This document shows positions 24,532 to 35,713 of a DNA stretch of 64,000 nt, in pieces (position 1 is the stretch's first letter; each line of letters begins with the position of its first letter). The notes beneath the pieces are model-generated. The model saw nothing but the letters and a program-made list of their open reading frames with translations, ran no database searches and was not told the DNA's origin. Position numbers and translations under genes: made by a program. This DNA is from Oncomelania hupensis (Eukaryota; Mollusca; Gastropoda; Littorinimorpha; Pomatiopsidae): positions 16,872,009 through 16,936,008 of the forward strand of contig CM072513.1 in NCBI GenBank assembly GCA_036898135.1. Direction: 5' to 3'.

Positions 24532-24896
24532 CTTACATGTATACAGTACTGTCTTGGGCGCCCTCAATCAGATCCTGATTGCAAAACAGCTCTTTGATGT
24601 GATAATGCGCAATATGTATGAACAACGCATTTCCTTTTTTATTTCTACCAATGTATCTTTACACACGATCTGGCACCGTGGCAGTCACTTACACACTCCG
24701 TAACAGTGACTAGCAGAGGCTTTCGTTAATCGGAGAGTGTTACGTTTGCGAGTGTAACATTTTGGGGGCCAAGCTTGCGATCTACGCCATAGCCAAGGGT
24801 TCAACTGCTACAACAAGCGAGTCAACGTTACGAGAAGCAGTCATCGAGGGTAGCCGCAAAGAAGCAAGTGCGGTCCTTCCTAGGATTGTTAAACCA

Positions 24897-25342
24897 TACT
24901 ATTCACACTTTTCTGCTATCCTATGCACCAACGGGAATCCCCTCTATGAAAAATACTTCCGTTTTTTTTTCTACGCGTGTTTTAGTGAGTTATTTCCAAA
25001 TATTCAAGAATAATAACATAATTATGTCACTGGCTACCTGTATCGTACCCTCACATATTTTTTTTCCTGCAGTTTATTATCCCTTTCTATCGCCAGTGGC
25101 GCGCCTAAACCCTACCTACCTAACATTATTTGTGAATTTTTGAAAAATATTCGGAAAAACATAACGCCCAGATGCTGGCTCGAACCCACACCTGTCAGGC
25201 GCACAGCTTGTGGACAAGGCAAATTAGTCCCGCCTTAGCCCACTTGGCCACAACGCTCGCCTAAAATAGTCAGTTACTTCGTGTTTTGTGAAGGTTGCGA
25301 CGGCGAAGCTATGTTGTTTCACTTTCTGTCGATGATCGACGC
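24897..25342. repeat. Local segmental duplication, copy b
   Basis: Shorter partner of 23825-24531. It carries the same SINE D remnant and flanking unique sequence. The 24532-24896 spacer and 25343-25617 hold no recognised gene. Confidence 0.75.
25070..25265 (-). mobile_element. SINE family D, copy 3 (internally deleted)
   Basis: Same deletion structure as copy 2, which shows that the SINE was present before the segment duplicated. Confidence 0.75.
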
Positions 25343-25617
25343 ACCTCCGAAGTCGCCACAAATACAGGCCTCTACGATTGTTTTTTGCATTCTTTCACTG
25401 AGCATGTACTTCCTCCACCGTTTTTATACTTATCCCACTCGTTTTCTGGCTCTAACAATCGTCGTTTTCGGCAATTTGCCATATTTAAAAGTCACGCATC
25501 AAGCTTTGATAAAAGCAAAACAAGCCATACCGGAACTTGGTTTCATATAACCTCGTTTTAATTTATAATGGCGATACCCACGAGTTTTTATGAGAGGTGC
25601 CGGAAAGTTGTGAATAC

Positions 25618-26078
25618 CAGTGATGTCGTTTTCGCTGGCAAATCGGCCATTTACCGATAAAATCCCCATGTCGGAAAGTCATGTTCTGATCAGCCGGCTG
25701 TCCTAAGGTTTTAGGCCTCAATCGGCCACCCTTTGTCCGTTTTTTGTTTGCTTGTCTCATGTCTGTTTCGATGTTATTGCTTCTGGCCATATTAATTTCC
25801 TATCGAGTAAATAAAGGTGTTATGAATTATTGTCGACCATCAAGTATCGGAAGCGTCAAGCAGACGACACATGCATCAACAGAGAGAGTTAGAGTAACCT
25901 CCCTTGTGGCGAACGAAGTGCTTCCGGCAAAAAAACTTTTCGTTTTCGAAATGCCGCCGAAAAAGAAACCGAAACTTATCAGTGGCCTCTCGTTTGGTGT
26001 TGGAAAGAAGACAAAATGATTGCCGAAAGATTTTCAAAATGTCCTAAAGGTTTGTGACAGAATCGGCCAACATCACTG
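25618..26078 (+). mobile_element. Short-TIR DNA element, family H, copy 2
   Basis: CAGTGATGT to ACATCACTG as in copy 1, with many substitutions and small indels between the two. The Lys-rich MPPKKKPKL start is conserved. Copies 1 and 2 lie 2.4 kb apart and flank the duplicated segment. Confidence 0.65.
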
Positions 26079-26099
26079 CTATACTAGTAAAATTGCCTA

Positions 26100-27065
26100 T
26101 CATATTCCTATCCTATCCTGTAACTCGAAGGTCGTTGGGGCACCACAGATGATCGTTTGACCAGCGTACTCTATCATTCTCTGTCATCAGCAACCCAAGG
26201 CTTCGCTCAGTGTCAAAACAATCCATTCTCGAATGTTATCCTCCCACCTCCACTGTCTCCCTCTTCTTCTGCCTCCTTGCAACGTGCCTTGTAGGATGGT
26301 CTTTGCAAGACCTGATGCTCTGCTGACGTGGCCATACCATCGGAGTTTCCGTTTCTTCACCACCGTGAGCATGTCATCTTGTTGTGTCCAATGACTTGTG
26401 TGATAGTCTGTTGGACTTCCTTGTTAGTGATGTACTGGGTCTATGAAATGCCCAGAAGTCTTCTGTAGCGCCTCATCTCCATGCTTTGTATTCTTCGTTG
26501 TAGATCTGCTGTGAGGATCCATGTTTCGCAAGCGTATAGAAAGATGCATGCCAGACTCGGTCAAACGCTTTCTTGAAGTCTTCAAACACATAATATAGAT
26601 GTTGTTGGTGCTGTAGGTATTTCTCGCAGATTATTTTGAGGTTAAAAATCTGTTCAGTGGTACTTCGCCTTGCCCTGAATCCTGCTTGTTTTTCAGCTAT
26701 GATTTGTTCAGCTTGGGGATTCAACCTGGTGTGTATTATTTTCAGGAGGATCTTGCTGGGATGGCTGATGAGGCTGATGGTGCGGTAATTTTCTCTCTCC
26801 TGAAGTTTACCTTTTTGGGAAGAGTGATGACAAGCGACTGGATCCATGGTGTAGGCCACTCCCCACTCTGCTAGATCTTGTTACAGGTAATGGGGAGTGC
26901 GTCAATCATCGCTTCTCCTACTGCTTGAAGCAATACCACTCCCGCTGAATTCCCCTTCTTCAGTGATTGCACTGCTGCCTCAACCCCTTCTCGGAGAATT
27001 GGGAGAATTTCTTCCTCTATTCTGTTCTGGGGACATGCGTAAAAACGGTACTTTAAACTAGTCAA
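26100..27065 (-). pseudogene. RTE-type LINE pseudogene with internal deletion
   Basis: Minus-strand frames read, in order, EILPILREGVEAAVQSLKKG near 27000, then the RT fingers ENYRTISLISHPSKILLKII, KQAGFRARRSTTEQIF and the palm start FKKAFDRVWHA near 26560. A jump follows to KKRKLRWYGHVSRASGLAKT near 26350 and the C-terminal block. The catalytic YADD region between them is missing, so an internal deletion joins fingers to the C-terminus. Stops and frameshifts are present. The 3' end carries TATCC repeats at about 26100-26115. Endonuclease not found. Confidence 0.85.
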
Positions 27066-27662
27066 TGATTATACTAATAGTCAAAATGCCCCAACAGTCA
27101 AGGCATCGCCGGTGACTATGACCGACTGTTGCACTGTGTACTAACGACCTCACATAAACTTTGTCGCTGTCGCCGCTATTGAGGGCAATAGACTGCTAAA
27201 CTGTACCTTTCGCTCTCAACGTAGCGCCACGCTAGCTGCGTTTCGCAGGCGCAAGAACCAAACGAGCTTAATTTGTTGCGAGCAGAATGAGCGCCCTTAG
27301 AGATAGGGGTATGAAACAGGCTAAGTTTGCTACAACAAGATGAGGAAGACGAGGGAGGTGGAAAGGAGGAGGAACAGGAGTAGGAGGAGGAGGAGAAGGT
27401 AAAGAAGGAGGAGGAGGAGGATCTAACGCCAAATAAGACTCGGGTGAGGGCGCTCCCAAAGTATGAACAATTTGCTTCGATCATCGCGAATAACGCCGAA
27501 CAAACTTGATCAGTTCGTTTCGCTCGCGAGCGAGTACCTTACTTACTACTAGAGAACTTTAGATGGACCAGCGAAACTGGGATCGCAGTGATCCTTGTCG
27601 TTTCCGGTTATGCAATCGGAAAATCCTTACGAACTTTTCTTCGCCTCTGCGGTTCTGAAGCG
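27066..27662. other. No gene; G/A-rich tract
   Basis: AGGAGG-rich stretch at 27340-27425. No exon or element recognised. Confidence 0.5.
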
Positions 27663-28945
27663 CAGTGATGCACATGTTTTGGGACCCTAATAGGACATGA
27701 TGTCCTGAACACAACAAACCAATAGGACATGATGTCCTGAACACAAAAAAGTAATAGGACACTGGCATTGTAGACAAAAAGTCTTGTTGTTTATTTGGTA
27801 ATACTGAACAGTAAAGAGGCACTTCGAAACAGTGAAAGTTCAATTCTTGAAAATGTAGTGTTTTCTCTTGCTTGCCCACTTTTTTACAATTCGGTGAAGA
27901 TACTCTTTTGAAGCTTTTTTAGTGTACTCCCTCTGAGACATCAAGAGATTGAATGTTTTCTGCGTTACTGTCTTTCAAAAGCTGCATAACAGAGCAAAAT
28001 TTCGCGAGATGCAGATTTTCTTTCATTAGCCAGTTTACAGCTCGCGCTGTGGTTATCATTGCCTCCTCCTGATTTGTCAACATTAGATCCTCACAAGCCT
28101 CTTCATTTTGTTGCTCTTGGGGCACTTGGATTGCTAGTTTGTGACTAGCTGTAGTCAAATGATCTCCCAATGCACTTTTTTTTTAAAGTTAATGCAGCCA
28201 CGAGTAAAAGAGTTTTTCGCCAAACCAGAACTTTTAATAAATACCGTACAGAACATGGCCTTTTTTCATCGTCAAATGTTACTTATGAATACTGTGATTG
28301 CCACGCCTTCTGAAAAACGCGATCAACACGAGTACTAGTAAGCTGACTCGAAGTTGACGGTTTCTCGGCCTCGCGACCATCGGCATCGGAAGAATCCTCC
28401 ACTGATCGTGTAGGCTCTGCTTCTTTTAATGTGCTGGGAAATAAATTACCCGCAAATAAGATGGTTATTGAGATTTAGTTTTTATCCACCTTCAGTCTTT
28501 TTATCGCAGGCATTTCCGATAATTTCGATCGAATGTTTGGCTTACCAAAAGTACAAGTACAATGTTAACACAGATCCAACGTAAACTCAAGTCGCGAGCA
28601 CCGATTGACTAAAACAAAGCTGTATATATGTTTCAAGGGCGCTGGTTGGCTGTGTTGCTTTGTGATTTGGGATAAAAATAGCAATCCCACCCAGGCGATG
28701 ACAAGGGAGATAAGGCATGTATACCATTCAGCATGCAGATGACGGTCCGGGGACTTGTTTAGTTTTTCGTCTAGCGCTGAATAAAACGTTTCGCCCTCTG
28801 CGCAAAATACGCGAAAACTATCGGACACGTGTCCGACTCGCTATCGTTTTAATCAGACAAGGTGTCCGCCTTGAGGTTTGACAATCGGACTTTTTTTTTT
28901 CAAAAGCGGTCAATGTCCGGGGTCCGGGCAACTTGTGCAGCACTA
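27663..28945 (-). mobile_element. hAT-like element with 6-bp target duplication
   Basis: Left end CAGTGATGCACATGTT and right end, reverse complemented, TAGTGCTGCACAAGTT. GAAGCG lies immediately outside both ends (27657-27662 and 28946-28951). Two tandem palindromes GGACATGATGTCC sit inside the left end near 27697 and 27728, and CGGACACGTGTCCG lies near the right end at about 28822, a pattern typical of subterminal transposase-binding motifs. Only a fragment of coding sequence remains. Confidence 0.7.
27919..28170 (-). pseudogene. Transposase-like fragment (hAT / KIAA1586-type)
   Basis: A minus-strand frame of 83 residues reads GDHLTTASHKLAIQ near its start and then ARAVNWLMKENLHLAKFCSV and LLKDSNAENIQSLD. 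This resembles, from memory, the segment after the BED-like zinc finger in hAT-derived KIAA1586/ZNF862-type proteins, where a helix with W-L-x-KEN precedes a short linker. No Cys/His finger is preserved upstream and no RNase H-like catalytic core follows. It lies inside the CAGTG-ended element, which supports a transposase origin. Alternative: an unrelated short open frame. Moderate confidence. Confidence 0.5.
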
Positions 28946-28951
28946 GAAGCG

Positions 28952-29735
28952 GCAGCGCCTTTAGTTGCAGACGAAATTTTGTTCACCTTATCCAGCGGAG
29001 GTAAATGCCATCATAACTCTCTAATTTGCGGAGGTTGTTTTCCTGGAAAACGCACGAGTCTTTAGATTTGGTCCATCACGGGCTAAAACAGACACTTTTC
29101 CCAACTAAAGTTTAGTAGATGTTTAGGAACAGGATAGAGCATTGGTAATTTTTTCTTCTCCTTTTTAAAAAAACAAACACAAATTACAGAACTTCTATAG
29201 CCCCCAAATTCTATTCATTGCCTACGCTAGCCTACTATCTAACCCGTTTAAGCTTCGAAACTAGTAGTATGGGGCTAATCTAAACCAAGGGCTGGTTATT
29301 CGTGCACATTCATAAGAATACACCAGAAAAGTGATTTTACATCTTTACTATGCCCATAGGAGACACTTGAAACCTAGACATAATGTAAAACTTATGTTGA
29401 AAATCTCAATCGGAACCACAAACTCTTCCGCCGTTTCACATCTGAAAGCAAAAGCAGCGCAGAAAAGGCACCATTTATTCGGAGCAAAGTACGCCTATTT
29501 TAATGAATCAACAACAAATGGTGAGATAAAACAGTCAAAGCATGTATTCAAGCTTACGTTTATAGCAATGGACCCGATATATGCAAAAAATACCAGAAAC
29601 TTAAATGAGAATCACGATTCGTCACAATAATGAAAATTCCGCATTTTTACTCAGCGAAGTTTTCTGCGTAATGTAAATGAGGAGGTCGCGACCTTCCGGA
29701 AGCGCAAAAAAGTTATGACGTAGACTGAGGGTTTA
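28952..29735. other. No gene recognised
   Basis: AT-balanced sequence with open frames up to 99 codons but no motif, splice pair or repeat match within the window. Confidence 0.4.
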
Positions 29736-29765
29736 CCACTGAGCTCTTATATAAGAGCTCAGTGG
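29736..29765. repeat. 30-bp perfect palindrome
   Basis: Fifteen-base arms without a loop, CCACTGAGCTCTTAT and its exact complement. GGGTTTACC flanks the left arm directly and GGGTTTACC recurs just outside the right arm. The arms resemble tRNA A-box (GAGCTCAGTGG) sequence, and a SINE B head begins 12 bp further on. Confidence 0.85.
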
Positions 29766-29777
29766 GGTTTACCTTGA

Positions 29778-29975
29778 GGGGCCGGGTAGCTCAGTTGGTA
29801 AGAGCGTCTTGCTAGTAACCGAAAGGTCGCTGGTTCGAATCCCGGATTGGTCAACGTGTGATCATATTATTTTCCCCTTTACCAACAACTGGCCCGCTGG
29901 TGTCAGTATAAATCGGTCCAGTAGTCACCTATATGCGAAAGTGTCGTGTGACTATAATCTACATACAAACAAACA
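29778..29975 (+). mobile_element. tRNA-Thr-like SINE, family B, copy 1
   Basis: The tRNA-like head runs from GGGGCCGGGTAGCTCAGTTG through a CTAGTAA anticodon-loop-like segment (AGT) to GGTTCGAATCCC. A body with CCAACAACTGGCCCGC follows. Identical by eye over about 180 bp to the copy at 36103-36297. The 3' end is an ACAA-rich tail. Confidence 0.9.
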
Positions 29976-30589
29976 TACCTACGAAAAAGAACTACGAACC
30001 AAGTTTCTGTGCTTTCTAAACCTCTCCATTAATACCTGTAGGCCTTCTGACTTAGGCCACGAGTCGGGAAAACTTGATAGTGTTGTTTGCTAGGGGCTAA
30101 CACCACTGTCATGTTAACGCCGGATTTGGTGAAGTGTGTAGATAAACAACTTGCTTTCAACTTACTGCGAGTACAGCACAACGGGTTCGTGGGCGACAGG
30201 CCCACATTTGACATGGTCCGATTCCCGACTATATGAAAGTATTTCCTCATATGTCTGGAAATACACAAATTATACCACAGGGCAATCGATGCTCAAACCG
30301 GGCAGCAAAACTTTGAATTTAGGCGTCTATGCGTTCTGGAAAATTGCTATATAAAAGTGATTAAATAAATAGTGATTAAATACATACTTTTTACTTCTTT
30401 TTTTTTTTTTACAATGGTCCGTGGCCGACAGACCGCCAATATGGCGCGTTCTGGGTCCTGACTATATCTAAGTATTTCCACATTTTCGTTGCGGTGCTTG
30501 AGAATAAACCTGGCTGCTATCGATATAAGTAGGTACATAAACCAACGAAATTTACGGATTACTTTTGTATTTTCCAATGGGCCAACGTT

Positions 30590-31110
30590 CAATGCGTTCA
30601 TGGCTTAGCCCCTTCTTACCTCACCCAGAACATTCAATTCTATAAGCCTTCTAGAAATCTTCGTTCTTCCTCTGACACCCTCATGCTTCACATACCCCGC
30701 TACAAACGCACCTCTGCTGGCCGTCGATCTTTCTCAGTACTTGGCCCTTTAACTTGGAACTATCTTCCCCTCTCTTTTCACAGCTCTCCATACATAGCTA
30801 GTTTTAAATCCAACTTGAAAACTCATCTCTTCCTTAAATGTTTCTGATCTTCCCTCCCATCATCATCGTCGTCATTCCTCCATTTGTTTTTTTTATGTTT
30901 TTTTTTTGTTTTTGTTTTTTTATTCAGACCACCGCCCCCACCCACCCCATCACCCATCCTTAGCTCTCCCCTCCTCCCTCCCTCCCTCGTCTCTTATTCG
31001 TTAGCAAGTGTCTGATTTTATTTTGTATGAAGCCGGATGTTTAGAATGAATGCGTGAGTACTGCGCTTTGAATTGATATTGTTCATTGGGAAAAAGCGCT
31101 TCATAAATAT
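30590..31110 (+). pseudogene. L2/CR1-type LINE 3' end
   Basis: The plus-strand frame from about 30594 reads HGLAPSYL, SSSDTLMLHIPRY, GRRSFSVLGPLTWN and FKSNLKTHLFLKCF, the C-terminal signature of many L2/CR1-type ORF2 proteins. It ends in a stop near 30845. The 3' UTR carries a T-rich segment, then TGCGCTTTGA and AAAAAGCGC arms, and a (TTA)n array begins at 31112. Strongly 5'-truncated. Confidence 0.85.
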
Positions 31111-31111
31111 C

Positions 31112-31280
<169 letters not shown>

Positions 31281-31984
31281 TCATTAAATGTTATAAAAGG
31301 AACTATCACGCTGAATTGCTGATTCTTGGACCGGTCACCCTACAAAGTATTTCAACAAACAAGCTGCAAGTGCAGTACACCGGTTCGCTGTCTATTTTTT
31401 CATTTACCTTTTACGCGTTTCTCAACACAGCGCCGGGTACCATTTATAACTGGGTGGACTGGGATTATAGTCAATACTAAATTCTTGTCTTGAAGGGGTA
31501 CAACAAGCAAACTGGTTCTGCAACTACTACAGAGAAAGAGCGCGCGCTCTAAACAAGCAGTGTAGCGAAAATGAAGAGCTTTCTTTTTCGGTTGGGTCAA
31601 GCTCTCTTCAGCGACTACGTCGTCAAGACAGTGGAGTTATTTACTGTCCGGTGAGTGTCCTTCAACAAGGCGGTAAAAGTAAGACCCTCAGCGTGTGAAC
31701 ACCAATGAACGAACACTGAAGTGTAACGTCCACACGCACCATTGGCGTGTGAATAAATAACGCCGCCTAAATCACCTGGCAATTTACAGTCGTTTAGGTT
31801 CTGCGCGGGCGTGGGCGCAGCAAAATCAGTCTCAAAGATTTCTGTCCTACACACTTCTTTTGTGGTACTAATGATGTCTAGAATGAAAGGAGGCGAAACA
31901 CACACACTTTACACTAGGTTCGCAAACGCCGTTACGGACTGGTGTTGATAACCGCAGCTCTATATATCGCTATCACTGTCATAG

Positions 31985-32115
31985 ACTAGTAATGTTCTCC
32001 CATGACCCAGGTTGGAACCTCGTGGTGAGCAAGATAAAAAGTGGTCATATTTCACTGTCCGTCTTACAGTGTGATAGCTCTGGTGGTTCAGTGTTGATGT
32101 AGGTTCTTTAACCCT
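31985..32115 (+). mobile_element. SINE family L, copy 2 (body fragment)
   Basis: Begins in the B-box region with GGTTGGAACC and carries the same GTGAGCAAGATAAAAAGTGG body and TTCAGTGTTGATG end as the minus-strand copy at 23290. From 32116 to 32594 there is a GATGAT-rich tract at 32525-32570 and nothing else recognised. Confidence 0.7.
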
Positions 32116-32594
32116 TTTTCTCTGAGATGGTTATTCAAGTTCAATGGCGGCTGTACAGTGTAAACTTCCATTTTTATTCATAGTGTAATAAGTCGCAGAG
32201 GCTTGCAGAGTGATCACCACTGTTCATTCTTGGTCCAAAGACTCTCAAACCAAAAATAGAAAGGAAAAGGTGTCCACTCACGCAAACGAAATATGTCACA
32301 AGTCAAGCCGAGGTCATATTTACAGGTAAATGTAACCCCGATTTGAGGTCACTGTAAAGCAAGGCCGAGATGACCAGCGATACGTACAGACAAGTATTTG
32401 AAGTTCAACCATGGACCATTAGATCTAGTCTGGTTTGGAATAATGCTGACTGAGCAAAGCAGAGAAAGCGTATGGCAAGAATTCTGACGACAGCGTGTAT
32501 TGATGATGGATGACTGACTGATGATGACGATGATGATGACTACGACGACGACGATGATGATGATGGTATCATGGCAAAAAAAGAAGAAGCAAAT

Positions 32595-34370
32595 TAGTTA
32601 GTTAGTCATTGTTTATAGGATCCAGCGAATTGCAAAGAGTCGAATCAGGACCCCAACTTGGTCGAAAAAGGATTTACCCCCCGATCCGTATAAAAGATCT
32701 TCTGAAACAACCCTAATGCCGTAATGGTAACACTGAAGCACTGAATGGTAGCACTCCACCAGCCCGTCACTTTATAATAAAGGTATCTCATGCAGGGGAC
32801 GCGGAGCCTGCACTCTAGTTTATCGAATGCCCGTTTACAAAAACAAAATAGAATATAAACATCATTATGCAATATTAACAAAACACATACATATAAAATG
32901 CCGACATTGCTAACTAATAATACCATAAAAAGCCATATGACCTCACCATTTGGCAGAAAGCGTCCAATATCCCCAAGCTGACCCAACAGACCTCAAGCTG
33001 ACCCAACAGACCCCATACACAAATGAGGAGTTTAGGGAGAGTTTAAAAGAAAAAAATATAGGTGACTGGCCAAGCGAAGAAGATAGTATATTGATAGAAC
33101 AGATTAGGAACGACGAAGAACAAATAAGAATGAAAGCACTAAATTTCCATAAAGTGGGGATACTATTTCTACAGACACCCCCGGTACCCTACGGGGTAGT
33201 AGATTGGAAGAACAGATTAGGAAAGAGAAAGAACAAACGAAAATGACAGAAACAGTGGTAATTTAAAGCACAAAATTTCCACAAAGTGGGGATACTATTT
33301 GTGACGGTGGGTCTATTGTTGCGGGGCTCTGCACAATGGAATGCAATTACCCACTCGTTTTTCGTAGGCGGAGATCGGCTAGTGTAATCACCCTATGACT
33401 AATCTTAATACATTTATATGTTTAGTCCGGTCTGTGTGCGGATAGGGTTATAGAGATAGAGAGAAAATGGTAAAAGATTCACTGACACACTAGCTCTCTC
33501 ACGGCTATGAAACATAGGTAGTCCGGTCACTTGTTAACAGTAAATATCACACATTTATTTCCTCTACTCTATACATAAGTTTCTAAACACTATACTAACT
33601 TAAATGTCCGAATTTCACATCAAGTAGTTCGCTCCTTGATGGTTCTATGCTGCTACTGTTCTTGAGATCTGCTACTGTCTCATCATTGGACTATTTGATC
33701 TGGTAGGCCTAATGTTCGTTTTCAGGAGAGTGGACTACTGCACTGTCTTTCTAGATCAGTGTGTGTGCAATTCTTCTTGTGCACTTAGCCGATTCGTGGA
33801 GGTGTGGTGATGATGTTTCCTCCTTGGTTGTTGACTGTTGGGCTATCGGAGCTCAGTGCTCGATGCTCCACTGCAGGCTGAATGTCAGGGTTGACTCTCA
33901 GTGGTCTATCTCCTGCATCGGACCAACAAGCCTGCTCGTCTTTTTGACAATGTCAGGCTGTGGCTATACTGCAATGAATGAATTTCAACCGTCACCTGCT
34001 TAGTCTTCTGCTAGAGAGATCTTTCAGAGCGTTGCTCCTTCTCGTGTGAGAGTTAGGCACAGAATGACTACCTAACCTTGCGGCCAGCCAAAAGCCCGCG
34101 AAATCTCGTGATACCTGATCGCCGTCTATCGGGGGGGGGGGGGGTTCTGGCTATATGTCAGCTGGATGAGGTCACTGCCTACCTTATCTAGCCTACACAT
34201 GCTTAGCACAGCCTGCCTTCTGTCGTCTTCTAGGCAGCGACTTTAAGTTACAAAGGCTACAGCAGGATGAACTATTTGAGGCGTGAAGTCTTAGTGCTGG
34301 GTCCAACTAGCCCTCTGTGACTCTATTTATACAGAAACCCCCGGCATGCCCATTGGAGGTAAAAGAAACA
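32595..34370 (-). mobile_element. Unclassified retroposon-like repeat, family E, copy 1 (split)
   Basis: About 750 bp shared with 35970-36780 and 62820-63390, and in part with 37980-38160. Landmarks are GTATAAAAGATCT, TTTACAATAAAG-like sequence, CAGAAAGCGTCCAATA and GTGGGGATACTATTT. On the minus strand the unit ends in a short tandem tail (TAAC-like here), which suggests a retroposon read on that strand. A diverged internal duplication of about 110 bp occupies 33085-33299. A 1-kb sequence splits the copy at 33300. Minus-strand open frames are partly shared between copies but carry no known domain. Confidence 0.7.
33300..34322. mobile_element. 1.02-kb insertion in family E, candidate solo LTR
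   Basis: Sequence starting TGTGACGGTGGG and ending CTCTGTGACT interrupts family E between two copies of CTATT (33295-33299 and 34323-34327). Removing it restores GGATACTATTTATACAG, exactly as in family E copy 2. A TG start and 5-bp duplication suit a solo LTR, but the end is CT and not CA. No protein domain recognised. Confidence 0.6.
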
Positions 34371-34430
34371 AATGGAATACATTGCTCAACAACAACAACA
34401 ACAACAAAAACATTCAAAACAAATGCTGAC

Positions 34431-34551
34431 CTCTCCTGTGACAAGGTGTTTGCCATCGCCGGAGAATGCGAGGGAGGTGATGGTTTTCTTCGATACATTG
34501 AAGATGTGCGATTGTCGGTTCCGCCGAGGGTTAAAAAGCACCACAACGCAC
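34431..34551 (-). CDS. MAPKBP1/WDR62: MAPKBP1/WDR62-like WD40 protein, internal exon
   Basis: A 121-bp exon on the minus strand, read from 34551 to 34431, begins with the last base of a Gly codon. It encodes [17 protein letters not shown] and [20 protein letters not shown]. The motifs KTIT-LAFS-DGK-LVTGE and VVVLFNP are characteristic, from memory, of the first WD40 repeats of MAPKBP1 and WDR62. The acceptor is ATGTTGCAG (AG at 34552-34553) and the donor is GTCAGC (34425-34430), less canonical than GTAAGT. Intron phases are 2 upstream and 0 downstream. The downstream end joins in frame to the exon at 16229-16321, so the intron is 18,109 bp. A (CAA)n tract lies just inside the intron. The preceding exon, expected to end in Ala-Gly, was not found within 29 kb upstream on the gene strand. 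Confidence 0.9.
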
Positions 34552-35234
34552 CTGCAACATAAACGAGGGTAACAGTAAAACAATGGATCCCAGAAATCAT
34601 TGAACAATAAATAGATTGTATAGAATAGGGAGTGGGTTCCTTGGTTTGAAAGGGATAGATGATAGCTAGCATAATAAATACTTTGCAGCTGGGTGGAACT
34701 TTAATGAATGTCAATCACGTAGATTGCGAGCAGGATATAATTAAGAATGGTTACAAGTAGTTTATTTATTATGGTAATTTCAGCATTCACATTAGCCCCT
34801 AACGTTTTCGATGGAATGGCCGCTATACAAACCATGTTAGCCACAAGACAATGGGCATTTTATTTCTTACATTTTATTCGTTACGAGACTCTTTGTCTAC
34901 CTTTCCTGCCTATCCCATGGTTTGTTTCCAAAGGTCCTTGTCCCACCCGGTCCCTGTTGACGTCAATTCATTGACAACCCAAGCTTTAAACCTCTCTCTT
35001 GAACGTTTTGTCTGAAACTCCACACCACAATAGCCTTTGTTGTGAAAAAAGCACACAAATAAACCTTTTCCCTACATTGCTGCGCTTTCCTCCCCCCTCC
35101 TACCCCAATCCCCTCCCCCCTTTTACCCCAGTCCCCTCCCTTCTTCCACAAACCTCTTCTTCACCCTTCTCCCCCTGCCGTCCCCTTCATACAATACTTC
35201 CTGTCTGACTACAACAGCAGTGCGTGATTGTCCT
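34552..35234. other. Intron or flank, nothing recognised
   Basis: CCCC/TCCC-rich stretch at 35085-35190. No exon preceding the WD40 exon could be identified here. Confidence 0.4.
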
Positions 35235-35575
35235 GTTTAAGGTGGCAGTGTCCCCCGTAACTTTTCGGTCGTTGGGGGGGGGGGGGGGGGAGGGAGAGAA
35301 GCGTTCGGGACCTCCCTTGTTTTAGGCCAGCTTAATGAGGGCAGTGTCTATTTCCTCTCCCTCGCTGCTTTACTTTTCCCCGGTTGTAAACAGATCCAGG
35401 TACCCCCGTGGATTGGAGTGAGTCGTGCGCTGGCTTCAATCTTTTGGGGTCGTTTGGTGGTTGCCTTCCAAGCATGGTCACCCATCCAAGCACTAACACT
35501 TCCCGACGTTGCTTAACATGAAACATGGCTAGCGGGTGCCCAGACCACTATACTGCTGAGCCACCTGCTGTCCTG
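35235..35575 (-). mobile_element. 5S-rRNA-derived SINE, family J, copy 1
   Basis: On the minus strand the head contains GTTAAGCAACGTCGGG and TGCTTGGATGGGTGACC, which match the internal promoter (A box and C box) of 5S rRNA. A non-5S body ends near AACGACCGAAAAG. Related copies lie at 46055 (plus) and 50205 (minus). The 5S part is too diverged and incomplete to be a working rRNA gene. Confidence 0.75.
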
Positions 35576-35618
35576 CTTGAACTATCTAAAATCTTTAACT
35601 TAATAACAATTAAAAAAT

Positions 35619-35619
<1 letters not shown>

Positions 35620-35712
<93 letters not shown>
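35620..35712. repeat. (AAT)n microsatellite
   Basis: Pure AAT array. The 35713-35969 stretch has no recognised gene. Confidence 0.95.

Positions 35713-35713
<1 letters not shown>

Noticed and set aside
24762..25143. Possible exon in the duplicated segment (GAKLAIYAIAKGSTATT frame)
   Set aside because: No splice pair or known family, and the two segment copies do not keep the same frame.
29778..29853. A functional tRNA-Thr gene
   Set aside because: The same sequence with an identical 100-bp non-tRNA body occurs at 36103 with a target duplication, so it is a SINE head. The anticodon stem also pairs poorly.
32645..32986. 113-codon minus-strand frame in family E, partly shared with 36338-36592 and 62860-63042
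   Set aside because: The shared residues follow from nucleotide similarity of the copies. Frames begin and end at different places and no domain is recognisable.
33761..34003. 80-codon plus-strand frame as a gene
   Set aside because: Within the 1-kb insertion, with no motif and no splice context.
34963..35151. Upstream exon of the WD40 gene just beyond 34551
   Set aside because: No sequence here ends in Ala-Gly at a GT donor with the phase needed; the frame is simple-sequence derived.
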